A program made the position numbers and the translations under genes. From Chara braunii (Eukaryota > Streptophyta > Charophyceae > Charales > Characeae), in contig BFEA01000375.1 of the NCBI GenBank assembly GCA_003427395.1, forward strand, positions 776,383 to 840,382: a stretch of DNA of 64,000 nt. Reading direction: 5' to 3'. Shown here piece by piece: positions 41,614 through 54,014 of the stretch (within the stretch, counting starts at the first letter, position 1; every line of letters begins with the position of its first letter). Under the pieces are notes generated by a model. It saw nothing but the letters and a program-made list of their open reading frames with translations, made no database searches and was not told the origin of the DNA.

Positions 41614-43690
41614 GGGCTGGTCTCTCTATGTGTTAGTAGGGCCAGAATATTCGACATGCAGAAGGTGGGTTGGAGGTGTATATATGCTTAATTGGTTGAG
41701 GAGCCCTAGATGTGTGCGTGTTTTAGAGGTGGTAGGATGAGTCCCTGCCTGCTTATACATACATAATTGATAGTGTTTTCCTTGAGCTTTTCTTTCATGG
41801 GCTACAGCCTAGGACATGAGGGTCGGTCGTAGGACACATGAGACTATTCAGTGGATTTTTTATTTCGCGGTGCAGAAACTACTTGACTTTTGAGAGAGAC
41901 TTGGGTATGAGCTTTCCTTGGTTGAGTGAGACAGGGGGTTACGCTTTTCGTTAGACTTTAGGTAGATGGTGTGTCCCGAGCGAGTTCCGCGAGTGTACAG
42001 TGGGGTCGGGGGCCATGCTCAGAAGGACAAAGTTTGAGTTGGGTGTTTGTGTTTGAGTTTTGAGGGAGGCATTCTACTCCCTGAGTGTATCATGAGTTGA
42101 GATCCTATGGGACTTGTCTTGTGACGACCACTATCACTCTCACATGTGTGGCGTTATCCTGATGTGTGATTGGCTTTGTGTGAGGGGTGTACAGGATACA
42201 TCTCATGGGCGTGATTGTATAAAATGTAAAGCTGTCCACCTTCCGGTATACTCGTGCGGTCTGCTTGCAGGCGGACGAGAGGGCAGAGTATAAGGAAGGG
42301 GAGTGCAGCCTGTTTGTGAAAAATTGTGAGAATCCTACGGGATTGATGGATTCAGGAATTTGCATGCTTGGTCATACTGAACACCGTGGTCTAAGTTGTA
42401 CAAGGACTCAGAAGATGGTCCCTCAATTTGAGTTGTTTGATGATTAAGACCCCCTTCATGGTTCTGAAGGGTGGGAATTGCATTGTTATCGAGGCCCCTT
42501 CATGGTTTTGGAAGAGGTCGTGTGAAGAGTTATCCCATACAGAAAAGGGGTGGCCGTGAAATCCCTTGTAAGAGACACCCTTTACCAAGCAAAGGTAGGT
42601 AAAATTTGAGTGGTATGGACAACATTCGTTTCTGTTGATAAAGTCTGATGAGAGGGAACCATGTTTGCTTGAAATGTTTGAGAAGGGCGAGAGATGCCTC
42701 AGGATGGGTGGCTGCTGGCTCTGATCAAGTCAGGAGCCACGGCCTAGTGGATCCGGCAAGGAAACTGTTTGTGATTAAGTGAAGGGTGTCGTGCCTATTA
42801 TAAGAGGGCTGGTAAATGCCTTCAAACCCCTGCGTAGTCCCGCAGCGACCCGTGAATTGTTTGTGATGCCCCGCCGACCACCTGTGCTAATTCTGAGACA
42901 TATTTAAAGGAATACCAAACTAACGGTAAAGTTTAGTGCCACCTGGGCGCAACCCCTAGTGGAGGGCTGCTAGTCGGTGCAACCTGGGTGCGGGCCCGCG
43001 AGGTAAGAGTTTAAGGGGAGTTGCCCGCCCCAGAGAAATTACTCCGCGGGATAGGAGTCGAGTCTTTTGGAAAAACCTGACTGACTGATTGTCAGGAAAA
43101 GCGCCTATCGTTGTATAACCAACGGGAGGATACCGCCGCTAAGGTAACAATGCGGTGGGCCGTAGACCTGGCCCGATCAACCAGGCTATGGTGGGCCCAG
43201 GTGGGGACCTAGTGTTTCTGTACTAGACTGCAGAAAAGGCCGAGAGAGGCTACAAACTTATACGTGTGTATTTTGTTTGATTGTGAGGAATTTGCTGGAA
43301 GAAGGCAAAGAATGCCTTCATAGGTCCCATTCGAAGCCCGCGTCCCTAGTTATGGTTCTGCTTACGAGAAAGAGGCTAACTGGGACACCCAACGAGAGGC
43401 CAACGGTTGTCTAGGACGAAAGGAGAAGAGGATGGTTTGAGGGCCTTTGGAACTTATGCTGTAGTATTGATGAGTAATACACCAGCGTCCTGTTGCCAGG
43501 ACAATGGGGACCCAGGTTGAAACCGTGGCAGCATATAGTTGTGTTGGCACGGTTTGATGGAGGCCTCAACCCTGAGTCTGTCGGCTGATCGGATTGGTTC
43601 TAATCTCGTCAGCACTTGGAGTGTGAAGGAATCTATAGCTTTTTGATTTGGCGACGCGACGGGGACGTCGCTTAATATGGTCCGGTAAGC
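41614..43690 (+). other. 3' untranslated region of element A
   Basis: No gene is visible in about 2.1 kb. Blocks are shared in order with M's region 12,745-15,156. A second 3' splice-like sequence (GCGGTCTGCTTGCAG) ends near 42,270. The last 60 bases before the LTR are strongly conserved with M (CTATAGCTTT, GCGACGGGGA, CTTAATATGGTCCGGTAAG), yet no clear polypurine tract adjoins the LTR start. Confidence 0.7.
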
Positions 43691-46600
43691 TGTCGGCGCG
43701 AATACCCTTACAAGGGTATCCGCCCTGGGTTTTGCAAGTGACAGAAAGACTCGGTTAACCTGGATTTTGAGTGCCCCTGCAGGAAAATGCGAGGATCGTC
43801 AGCGCGCGGGCAAAGGTCTGCCTTGTCCTGGTAGGAGGTATGTGGGTGCGCAATTTTAAGGTGCGCGTGTGGTTTTTTTTTATTGAGTGGGTGGCCAGGG
43901 TAGCCGGCCGACCCGTGCTAGCCCACGAGATTCGTTAACGGACGAAAGTCCGTTTTTGGTCGGCGCGCGCAATCGACGATAGGATTGGTGTGTCGGTAGG
44001 CACATGGGATGGCCATGGCGCGGGGCGGTGGCCTGGTGTGGGCACCTAAGGGCCGTGGGTACATATGTGGGCTGAAAAGGGGTGGTCAAGGCGGTGTTTT
44101 GGCCAGGGGCACCGCGAGGTACCGTTTGTATGGGAGGCCGTGCCGGCTGATGCCAGGCTTGGGCTTAGCCCTATCGGTTACGGCGTTGGACTATTGCGGC
44201 GGAAGTACGGGGGAACGAGGCCAGCGGACAACGGTGCGGGAGCGGCGAAAGGCTTGAGGGGCTGATGGGCCGTGGGACTATCCCCCTCGCCTTTTACAGT
44301 TATGGCGGCCTCGGTTCCCGCCTGATTGCCGCACGTTTGCGAGGGTGTATATATATAATTTTTTTAATTTCGAATTTTTGTTACTACTATTTGTCCTCAC
44401 GCCCGTATGAGGGCACGAAACCGCGGTGGGTATGCCCACGAAATAAGCCGGCGCTCGGACCCAGATGAGGGAACTTGGTGGGCAAGGAGTGCATCCCGAA
44501 CTGCCTGGGGGCCGCTTGCCTCCGCGACATATGCTGTGTCCGTCGGGACGCCGTTAGAAGTTGAAACGTCACAGAAGGGGTTGGCATGGCCCATGCATAA
44601 GGGTGGCACGCGCGAACCGAAGGTAGTGGGGGCGGACCCGAGCGTTGCCGCTACCACGGTTTGCAGCACGCGTTGGGCCCGCACGCCTGAGTCCTGTAAA
44701 AAGGGGAGGCTCAGTCTTGTTCGGTGGGTTGCGTCTGAGCCTTCTGGCCAAGTGGTGGCTGAGGTCGTGGTTGAACTGGGCCTCGAAATAAGGCCAGATC
44801 CTCAGGAAAAGAGGGAAGAGGCCAGACCCTCAGTGGACGACCGAACCTTCCGAGGATTGGCGCGACGTGCCAACGAGGCAAGGGTGAAAACTGGGGGCGG
44901 GACCGAAGTGCTCGATGCAGGGTAAAGGACGTATGGCGCGCCGAACCTGTCCTCAGAGGGAGGCCAAGTCCGCGCGGAGAACTTGCCAAGGCACGTTGGG
45001 GGTTGCTGCAAGCGGAAGACCCCATTGAAGGAAGATCAGCACAAGGAGCATTCATGAAGGTCCGGGGATGAACCCGGGCGCGACTTGAGGTAGGGGTGTG
45101 TCAAGGAAATAAAGAAGGGGGCCGTGGAGATTTTTCCCCAGGCTGACATCACGTGAGGCGGCTGCTAAAACTAAAATTATACTGAGGAGATTCGCAGAGC
45201 CCCTGGGTACGGATAGTACACACAAACCTCGAAAGGTGGCTAGGTCCGTGCGCAGTCCAACAAGCTGAAGTGACCCTAGGGCTGTCTGGATTCCGAGGGG
45301 CCATCGCACGCCGCTGCAAGAGAGTCCGTCAGGGCATTCGCCCGAATTTGGAGTAAGGCAGGAAAGATCGGCGGGCCATGAGCGTGGTGGCAACTATAAG
45401 TTGATGTGCGGTCGGTGCCCCGTGGCTGTTGACTTCCTTTTTCGAGTGCCTCGTCTTTTTGATGCCGTATGTCTCGGCGCACCGGCGAGAGCAGCGCTGT
45501 GGAAGGACGAACTGGGTTGGCGAATGAACGGGGGCGTGGGTTAGAGCCGGGTGCATGCAGGCGTAGAAGATTGGAGATGGCGGAGAGCTGGGCTGGGCGT
45601 AGCAGGGAGTAGAGAGCCCACTCAGTTCTTGGCTGTTTTGGGCGGGGAAAGATGCGTTTTGGGGGTTCTCGATAGTTGCGAATCCAATGGAGGGGTTAGA
45701 TTTGGTGGTGGAGTAGTATATTTAGTGCTGGTAGAGAAAAAGATCGCACGGTGGTCAGAGACGGCGACGGGAGAAGAAGCGAAAAGAGATAAAAGTTGGC
45801 CACCAGGCTTTTTCCCGACCGTTCTTGATGAGTAAAGACTCTCGATACGGGATCTTGGGCACTGCGATCTCAATGATGAGCTCGGACTTCGTTGAAGGGA
45901 TGTAAATTCGGTGCTGTAGCAGGCATGGGCTGCGCTCGGGAAGGGCTAATTTGGGATGGCCAATGTATCTACCCACATTTTGTGGAAGATTCGTTCGAGT
46001 TCTGCTCGTTCTGTCGGTGGAAAAAGGAAGGAGCACCGCACATAGTTGTTGGGGATCAGGTATAGCTGCGTGAAGGGCTAAGTTTCTCGATTCGAATTCG
46101 GACGAAAGCGAGCCGGGGAAGGGACCGGAAGAAGGAGAGTAAGTGCCTGGATGGCCTCTTGGAGAAGATTCATTTGACTTTGCCCATTGGATCAACGGAG
46201 TAGCGTAAGGCCAGCTGCGGGGCTGGAGACTTACCTGTCGGCAGACACATTGTTTATCTCGACGTTTGAACTGACCCGCATCTTCGGCCGCATAAGGAGG
46301 AGCAGCAACGAGATTGAGGACACAGGCTCTGGCGGTGCATCGCACCAGCCGGCAATGGAAGTACGGTGTCGGGATGCCGTCAGGTGAAGTAAGTGGGTCG
46401 GAGGGTTTACCTGTTAGCCGTGGTCGCCACCGCTCGTAGCGAGGTAGCCAGCGAGCAAGGAGACAAAGGGGGGGCGGGGGGTTGAAGGCCTACCAGTTGG
46501 TTGGACTCTGCTACTGTATGAGGAGGTGGGGTCCCATTGTTGAGTGTTGCTGCCATGGGATCGGAAAGCCGCAGGTTGCCACCAGCCGCTATGGCCTTCG

Positions 46601-47599
46601 AAGCTGCATTACCCCCTTGCTGTCCATGCTGACTCAACTAGCCGCTACAGCGGCTGCTGCGCTCGCTGTGGACAACCGTTGCTGTGCGAGGAGGAGCTTG
46701 CTGTGGTGCTGAGCCCTGCTGTGGGTTGTGGCTATTGCGTTACGGGCCGGTACGACCGTGCAGGCTGGCGGTCGTTTAACAGCAGCAGTCTGCTGGTGTC
46801 GGTATTGGTGGCTGTGTGGTTTGCCGCTGAGCTTTGCCTTTGAGGAGCTTGTTGATACGAAGTGGTGCTGCTGCTTATCGCAGTTCATGCCGAACGATTG
46901 CAGGAGTCTACTAGCACTACCGTTGCAGGCTGCTTTGCGACTTGCTGGGCTNCTGCAGCATGATGGAGGAGTGGTTGAAAGAGGGGTTATTGNCGTNACT
47001 TGGNAACTCNTCAGAGGAACTGAACTCGGCAGTTGACTTCGAGTTGACCAAAGTGTTGTAGTCACTTGGCCACTATTGCGGGGCCCTCAGGCGCTGAAGG
47101 ATTGAAGGCCCTCTCACGCGAGTCCGAGTGCAACTCTCTTGAATCTGAGAGCCTCAAATTTTTCTCTTCCTGCCCTTCTTACTCTAAGTCTAGTCTATTT
47201 GGTTCTGAGAGGAAGACGGCAGGCGGGCGTGTTGCCCGTAATCCACGCCAAGGCCTTTGTGGGAGGTTCGCCCCACCGATTGCGGGAGCTCTGCCGGGAC
47301 TCAGGCGGAGTCCTGGAGGCAGGGAACTGAGTGGTAATTCCTTGACTCCCTCTATAAACCCAACTATAACCCCTACTTGTACATCTCTCTATGTTTGACT
47401 GAGTGAATTGTGTGGATCCTATACTTGGTTTTGAGTTTGACTTTCAGGACATAAGTTAGAATGAAGTAAAGGAATGTATGGACAGATACCAGTTCAGTTT
47501 GTTGACTGCCTGAAAGCATATGGTGAATGGAATGGGTTGCATCTGGGGGAAGGTTGGGAGGGAGGCAGTATTGTGTGCAGATTAACTGGGTCACTAAGG

Positions 47600-48525
47600 A
47601 TGGGAGGTCCCCTTAAGTTTGGGGAAGCCCAGCGCTTTGTTTATTTTTGGGTTGCTTGGAGCGTTAGCCCGCTCTATAAGTTTAGGTAGCCTGAAGCTCT
47701 GGAGGCTGGGATGTCCCCATAAGTTCGGGGAGACCTGGTGCTGTGAATTGCATGGAGGGTCAGGACGCTCTATAAGTTTAGGTGTCCTGGCTGCTCTGAC
47801 TTATGAGGGTTTGACTATGGGTGATTTTCAGGGACCCAAGGCGCTCTACAAGTTTAGGTACCTTGGGTTGCCTCGCTTTATTCGGGGTTCTCTCTGTTTC
47901 TTTGGTTCTGAACGAGGAGGTCTGGACCGCTCCTTAAGTTTAGGTGGTCCAACCCTTCTCCTGTTTTGTTCTGAGGGAATAATTCTGGCAGGGGACAGGC
48001 CGCTCTATAAGTTTAGGTAGCCTGGCCCACTGCCTCGCACAGATTGGATCAGAGAAAAATGAATCTGGCTGAGGATCAGACCGCTCCATAAGTTTAGGTG
48101 GTCTGACCCAATGCCTTGCACATGTTGGAACCCAATGGATATAATCTGGCTATATTGTATTACTATGTTATTATGAACAGGCTGGTCAGGCCGCTCTATA
48201 AGTTTAGGTAGCCTGAATATAGCTTATCACAACTGAAGAGAGTATAACTAAGAGATATAACTGAAGGTAATCTTGGGCGGGTTGAGCAGTGTTCTAAGTT
48301 GAGCGGCTCAGCCTTATGCCCCTTTTGAAGATTAAGTTCAGAGAGATGGCTATTTAAATAGTTCAGGGCGACTAGGGTGATCTAGTCATACGCCCAAAGA
48401 AGAGAGAAGTAGTTGTGCCCTCTGTTTGTATATACCTGACCAAGTCAGAACGCTCTATAAGTTTAGGTATTCTGACTTTGGGCTTGGCTAGGTTGGGCGC
48501 GCTCTGTAAGTTCAGGTGCCCTGAC
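47600..48525 (+). repeat. hairpin array in A's 3' LTR
   Basis: This is the counterpart of 27,900-28,805. Here the hairpin at 48,186-48,216 has a perfect TCAGGC/GCCTGA stem where the 5' copy has one mismatch, and the one near 47,760-47,790 pairs CAGGAC/GTCCTG over six bases. The outermost hairpin (near 47,604) has lost a pair (GATGGG). An additional unit with inner stem CCCC/GGGG sits near 47,713-47,731. In a 3' LTR this region would lie near the 3' end of genomic RNA. Confidence 0.88.
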
Positions 48526-50376
48526 CTATGCCTTATGTAAGTTGGGTATGAAGGGATAACTCACAGAGGAAGCATGAATTATGGGTTGCTAAAGGAACTT
48601 GGGGTTGGCTAGAGTACCTACCTTTGTGGTTTGACCTGCATGTGGCTGAGTGAGATTACTACATGGTCTAGGTTTCAGGTTGACAGGTAGTTGCTTTAGA
48701 GGCTCGCCACGTGCTAGAGCGATAGGAGTTAGGTCAATTCTTACATTTTCTGAGTTGAATTTATTTTACTTAAATCGATTCTTGCATTTTCTGAGGCTTG
48801 CATTATACTTGGACTTGTATAAATTTTGGTAAGCTACTTTCTCTACGGGAAGCGCTGCCGAAATTTCTACAGATTCAAGGAGTTAGATAAATCTTGACTT
48901 GTCAAAGTCCAGCTTGTCTTTTCGTTATATCTCACTTAGTAAAAATCTGGGAAGCCTCCTTTTCTAAAGGGAGTGCTGCCCAATTTTTTGCTAATTCAGG
49001 AAGTTAGACAAAACTTGGGCCTTGAGAAGTCAAAGTTAGTCTCAGGTTTTAAACTTAGCTTTGCATAAATTTTGGGAGAGCACTTTTCTAGGGGGAGTGC
49101 TGCCAAAATTTCTGCAGAGACTAAGGAGTTAGTGAGATTTTGTCTAAGTTGAACTCAAGGTTGGGGGCTGAGTTCAAATTCGACTTGGTATAAATCTGGG
49201 AAATCCCCAATTCCGAAGGCGGTGCTGCCCAAATTTCTACCAATTTAGAGAGTTAGACAAAATTTGACTTTCAAAAGTCATAGGTTACTCCGGCTTTTGA
49301 TATTTGGGCTTGTATAAATTCTGGAAAGGCACTCCTCCTACGGGAAGCGCTATCGAAATTTTCTTGAACTAGAGGAGTTAGATTATATTTTGATAAGTGG
49401 CGATTTTGACAATCCACCCTGAATAGGGGAGATTCTGCCATTAGTCTACCTTTTGCTTGGGCACTAGCTTAGAGGCAGGCTTGGACTTAGTTGGCAAAAA
49501 GCTTTGAGCGAGAATGTGCTATGGAGGTTATCCCCCATATGCTGATGATGTAGCTTGGGCGTTTGACCTATCTTGTGCTACAGGTCCTTTGGGGTGTCTG
49601 ATTCAAAATCAGGACTAGACTCAGCTTGATCCCTTGAGGATCAACTCCTATTACCACTGATAACAGGTCGGTTGCCGATTCGTCGGTCTTCGACTCCGAT
49701 CTAACTCACTCTCCACACTCAACCTAAAAGGCTTTAACCCTGGTGGTTCTACTGTTTGTTAAGGGTTTCACCCGGACTTTTATTGAATGACCATTTAACA
49801 AAGGTACTGAGTATTTAATTGAGGTTGGTCGGATCGGCGGTTGGGGCTTGCATAGTTAAAGCGAAGGGGTATAAGCATAGAGATTGGTTGGGGTTGACTC
49901 CGTGTAGTGCGTGTTTCTTGCGTGATCCTTGGTGTGATTGCAAGTATGTCCTGTGGCTCGGATTTGGATTTGGACTACCTGCGATCCCATATACATATAC
50001 ATGGTTGTGAGGAGTCTCACTGTGCTTGTGAGAAGTGATCGTCGCATCTCAATTTTCCCTTTTGCATGTATGCATGGGTATACTCACGATAGTGTTCGAG
50101 AGGCCTGAGAGGCCGTGTTAAAACCCGCTTGAAGGTTGAGGTTGAGGGACAGGGAAGGCCCTCCCTCCTGCCTATCTGCGTCTTGGGGCATTCTTAGTCG
50201 GACGTTGGCCCTGGGTCGGGATTCATGGTCCTTGTCCAGGACATCCCAAGCCCTAGGCCCTGCAGAGGAGGAGCCTCCCCTCGCACAGAGCCTATCTGTT
50301 TTGGCCGGCGGGACATCCCACCTGGAAGGCGAAAATGTCACGAGAGCCGAACGGCGTGTCCTTCAGCCGTTCAATA

Positions 50377-50399
50377 TCGCGAGGGGTGACCCCTCGCGA
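50377..50399 (+). repeat. perfect 10-bp inverted repeat in the LTR
   Basis: TCGCGAGGGG and CCCCTCGCGA flank TGA. The 5' copy at 30,596-30,618 has one mismatch (A at 30,600). The word AATATCGCGAGG recurs just downstream, so the stretch also has direct repeats. Confidence 0.75.
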
Positions 50400-51588
50400 T
50401 GGGTTCCTTCAGCCATTCAATATCGCGAGGCCAAAGCCGCGATTGCCACATACAACTAACATTGGTGGTTGGCGTAGAATTGGCCTGCGTCCGCGCCGCT
50501 TTAAGTTAGAGTCCTGCGCGGGACGCTTCGCCGCTCCAGCGCTTAAAAGGTTACGGGATCGCTGGGCTCGCGCGTAGGCGCAGCGCTTGGGATCATGGCA
50601 GGCCGCCGGCGCCACCCAAAGAGGGGAAGAATGTTCCAAGGGCACGAGCCTTTTCAAAGCCAGGGGACCTTTGTCCTATTTCCCCTTCTTGGGTTCGTGC
50701 GTGTTTGTTTGCGTTTTAGAGATTTCGATGGTTGGACGTTGTAGTCCGTGGCAGACGCCAAAGTCAAACCCCTTGACTTTCGCCTAGGCCCGAGGAGGAC
50801 TCACCCCTAGGGCCGCGAGAGACGACTACTACCACAAGCTTTGGACCTGTGTACCACCCGCTCTGCACAAGGGCGCAGAAGAGGGTGTGTGGTCTTCAAC
50901 CGCGCATGACGGTTGTCTAGCGTCGAGAGACTAACCCTCAAGGCGAGTGTCAGCCGACACTTGAGTGTCGAATACGGCCCTCGAGATTAATGAGGACCGC
51001 GTGAGTATGGGTACTACATAGTACGCCATCATCGCGACTGTTCGCGTACGCTCGCATTGCGAGTCGATACGAGTTAGCCCTGCGTCTGCGCGGTTTTATA
51101 CTAAGTCTCGCACACGACGCTCATCCGACTTCCGCTTTGGAAAGTTATGGGTTGGCTACCGAGGGGCTAGGAGTGTTGTCGCGTTGTATGTGCGTGTGTG
51201 CGTGTGTCTTATTTTTTGTGTGTGTTCGTAGAGTGGTGTGCACGTGGTGTGTGGGATGCGTCCTAGTCGACCGACGACGAGTCGCGCTTGGGACCTCAGC
51301 CCCCCAAGGTGTCTGTTCGCGTGCGGGTCCGATAGGCATATTACCGCGCGTATCCCCTGTGCTACAGCGAACGAGAAACGCCCTCGGCTGGTCCACCTGT
51401 GCGATTGCAACTGATCAGGTTTCGTATTGTGGACTAGTAGCTCGGCGGGGATACGCCCACCGATGGGAGGTGACAGCTCCCGTAAGGTGGAGGTAAGTCG
51501 TGCCTCGCGTAGGCCCTATCCTGTCGTAGGGGCTCGCGAGAGATATGGTTGGCGCAGTTTATCGGAGCGGCCTAAGCAAGCTCCATTT

Positions 51589-52317
51589 TATGGGAAGGGG
51601 CAAAAAGAGGTGTAGAAGAATAACTGAGACGGGATTATTGTCTTGCTTGTAATGATTGGACTATGATAGAACCAGTAATCCCCTTACGACCAGTATCATA
51701 TTTTCCAGACCCCTTTCCCCCCTCAACGCTGAGTATGGTCTCAAGGGCTTGGTATGGGTATGAATGAATATGAGACTAGGGTTGTTCCTGTAAAGCAGGA
51801 AGGGTAGATAATGAGGGAATAGTGCTAGGGTGATGTTGTTTTGATTTGGCGCTCCTATGGGGTGAAAAGACACATTTCTATTCGGCCACTCCAAGTAGAC
51901 TGTGAGGACCCCGGCCTCAATATTCTTTTGGTAATATAAGCCTTGGGCACTGGACCCCCTTAAAAAAAAAAAAGAAAAAAAAAGTTATGTCTTAAAAAAA
52001 CTGCATGGACAATAACAAACACTGATGTCGGAGTACGTGTACCAAACGAAATATGAAAGGTCAAAACGTATGTGCACCAAGAATGGTTTCAAACTGAACC
52101 ATCCGCATAAAAGAAAAAAAAACGCACTGCCTAATAACGAAAAAATAAATTGCTACTGCAACACATAGTAAAAAAATGTGTCAAAACTACATGATGTGGT
52201 CGTGTTGCTGACCAGTAACAAACAAACAAAAAAACGTCAAGAGCGTCCAACGTGTGTGGGCGGGCTCGTGGTCCGCCGCTCGCCACCCTTCAATGTCGTC
52301 TTGTGTGCCCTTAGTAT
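51589..52317. other. unassigned stretch with an A-rich tract after element A
   Basis: No gene is seen. From 51,589 to about 51,960 the sequence is unrelated to the LTR end it replaces. It finishes in an A-rich run (51,963-51,983), which could be the tail of a retroposed insertion or a simple repeat. The part from 52,000 to 52,317, with several short A runs, is probably the 3' flank of the minus-strand pseudogene next to it. Confidence 0.4.
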
Positions 52318-54014
52318 CTAAAGGTCCTCCTCTCTGTCAACCTCCTCTGCAGCAGCGTCAGTGTGATCCTCGTCGACCACCGTGACGCCATCCCGTCTAA
52401 TCTCCCTTCATGCCACCGATATAAGGGTGTCCATGCGACGTCTGCCTTGCGTCATCTCCAACCTCTCGCCTTCGGTGGTCTCACCATCCCGGTGTAATGC
52501 TCGTCGAGGTATCGGTCTCTGTGTCCTCGGAGGCCCTAACACATCTGCCCCGAGGATTTGTGAAACCTCCCCCAATCCGTGTGTCGACACTTGTGCACCA
52601 GGCGCTGCAGATCCATGTCCGCCCGCTCCCTCAGCATCAACACCCGACCCTCCACGATGATCGAACCCAGCAGCATGCACCTCCCTCGTTAATGACGTGG
52701 ACGAGTGTCGCCTCCCCAACCCGGGCTGCCTCTTCCTAGTGGCCGTCGTCGACCTCCTGGTGTTGCTCCACGGCACGTCAGTGTGGCCGAGTAAAGAAGC
52801 GTCGACCCATGTTGTCGCCTGTCGACGCTCTCTAGGCCTGCCCGTCGCTGAGTTTGCCGCAGATGGTTGTGTCCCGCGATCTCGTGCCACACTGGGAGGG
52901 GACTGTGCCGCACCAACTCCCATGGCACCCACCGCCACCGAAGCGTCTGATGGTGGTGTCGGACTGGCAAGGCCCCATGAAACGGACTGCATGCATGGTA
53001 GAAGTGTTTTGGCTTTCTTTGAGTCGATCCTCACTCCACATCTCGTCTCTGTGAGATCCGTCGCAAGGCACGCGCCCAACTCATCAACAATCATTGCGCC
53101 GAAAATCAAATTGTCTCGTGGCTGCTCTACGTAACGAGTGCATTGCGTCCCAACACCAGGTGGACGACGACAACGCTGGCGATGTGTGCCCGTTGGTGCA
53201 TCCTGCTGAATGGGCGGTGGCGCCATGACACCTGCTCCCTCCCCCATGCCAGAAGCAGGTAAAGTCGAGGGCGCACCCACATCTCCATGTACCTCCCCAC
53301 ATGCGTCCTCCCCTGTCTCTACGTCTCCCCCCACCGCCACTGGACTCCCAACTGGCTCCTCATCCCCCACGTCTCCCGCTGGTACCTTTCCTGGATCTCG
53401 CAACTGAGCAGCATCGGCCTCTGCCATGGCGGAGTCAATCACTATCTCGTCGCGTGCCTCTCCATCGTGTGCCACTGCAAGAGCGTCCGCCTCTCAGTTT
53501 CCTTGTATGGGAACGATGGGTGCCCTGTCGATATCGGGCCCTGCTGCCTCGCCCTCTCTCTCTCAAACCGAATGTGAAGTGTGGGCAACTGCCTCCTCGA
53601 CCAACCCACGGGACTCCAATGTCTGCTCCTACGCACTACCAACTGGGTCGTCCATCTGCTCATCCTCCGCAACACTGCCTCGCACTCCTTCTCCCCCGGT
53701 CTCTAGTTGACGCATAACCTCCATGTCACGTGCCATGGCCTGTGTGCGTGGGCCAGCATCGGCTAGGGCCTTAGCCCTTGCGGCCTCCTCCTCATCCTCC
53801 CTCGCCTCTCGAGCCATACGGTCCTCCTCCGTATCCGGTGTAGGCTCTCCCATGTGAACCGCCTATGGTTGAGACCGAACATCCTCGTTGTCAGCATGTC
53901 GCACAACAATGGACTCACCCTCCGTCATGGCAGGCAGAGTGGCCTCTAGCTCTGCCATGAAATCGTGCATGGACCCTGATTCCATAGCATGGTCCCCAGG
54001 TCCAACCTGACCGT
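52318..54014 (-). pseudogene. decayed unknown gene cut by an LTR
   Basis: On the minus strand one reading frame runs from the LTR junction at 54,014 to TAG at 52,318-52,320, about 560 codons. It is interrupted only by stops explainable as CAG to TAG or CGA to TGA: TAG at 53,863 and 53,629, two TGA between about 53,480 and 53,600, and TGA at 52,408. Parts include a charged helix (EDEEEAARAKALADAG), an acidic alanine-rich stretch, QPRDNLIFGAMIVDELGACL, SATGRPRERRQATTWVDASL and a C-terminus ending VDREEDL. I recognise no family. The N-terminus is missing. It could be a host gene or an accessory retroelement gene; the long unshifted frame argues for real coding origin. Confidence 0.6.

Larger units (their letters stand above)
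23997..51588 (+). mobile_element. element A: giant Ty3/gypsy-type retrotransposon (about 27.6 kb)
   Basis: Two direct LTR copies (23,997-31,901 and 43,691-51,588) flank an internal region of about 11.8 kb that holds a primer-binding site, gag, protease, RT, RNase H, integrase, a second gag-like gene and a long 3' UTR, all on the plus strand. Domain order (RT-RNase H-integrase) and the HHCC and GPY motifs place it in Ty3/gypsy; no chromodomain follows the integrase. It inserted into M's 5' LTR at 23,996/23,997. Comparing two 60-base stretches by eye gave two to three LTR differences each, so it is not recent. Many stops and frameshifts make it non-autonomous now. Its right end is truncated, so no target-site duplication can be read. 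Confidence 0.9.
43691..51588 (+). mobile_element. 3' LTR of element A, lacking its last ~93 bases
   Basis: It starts TGTCGGCGCGAATACCC and follows the 5' LTR throughout with scattered substitutions and small indels. One visible indel is near 47,710-47,745, where the 3' copy has about 40 bases (with CCCCATAAGTTCGGGG) absent from the 5' copy near 28,011. Similarity ends at CTCCATTT (51,581-51,588, matching 31,801-31,808). The remaining 93 bases of the 5' copy have no match here. Several undetermined bases lie near 46,952-47,010. Confidence 0.9.

Noticed and set aside
51963-51983. Poly(A) tail of a SINE or processed pseudogene
   Set aside because: No internal promoter boxes, source gene or target duplication could be seen; kept only as an A-rich tract.
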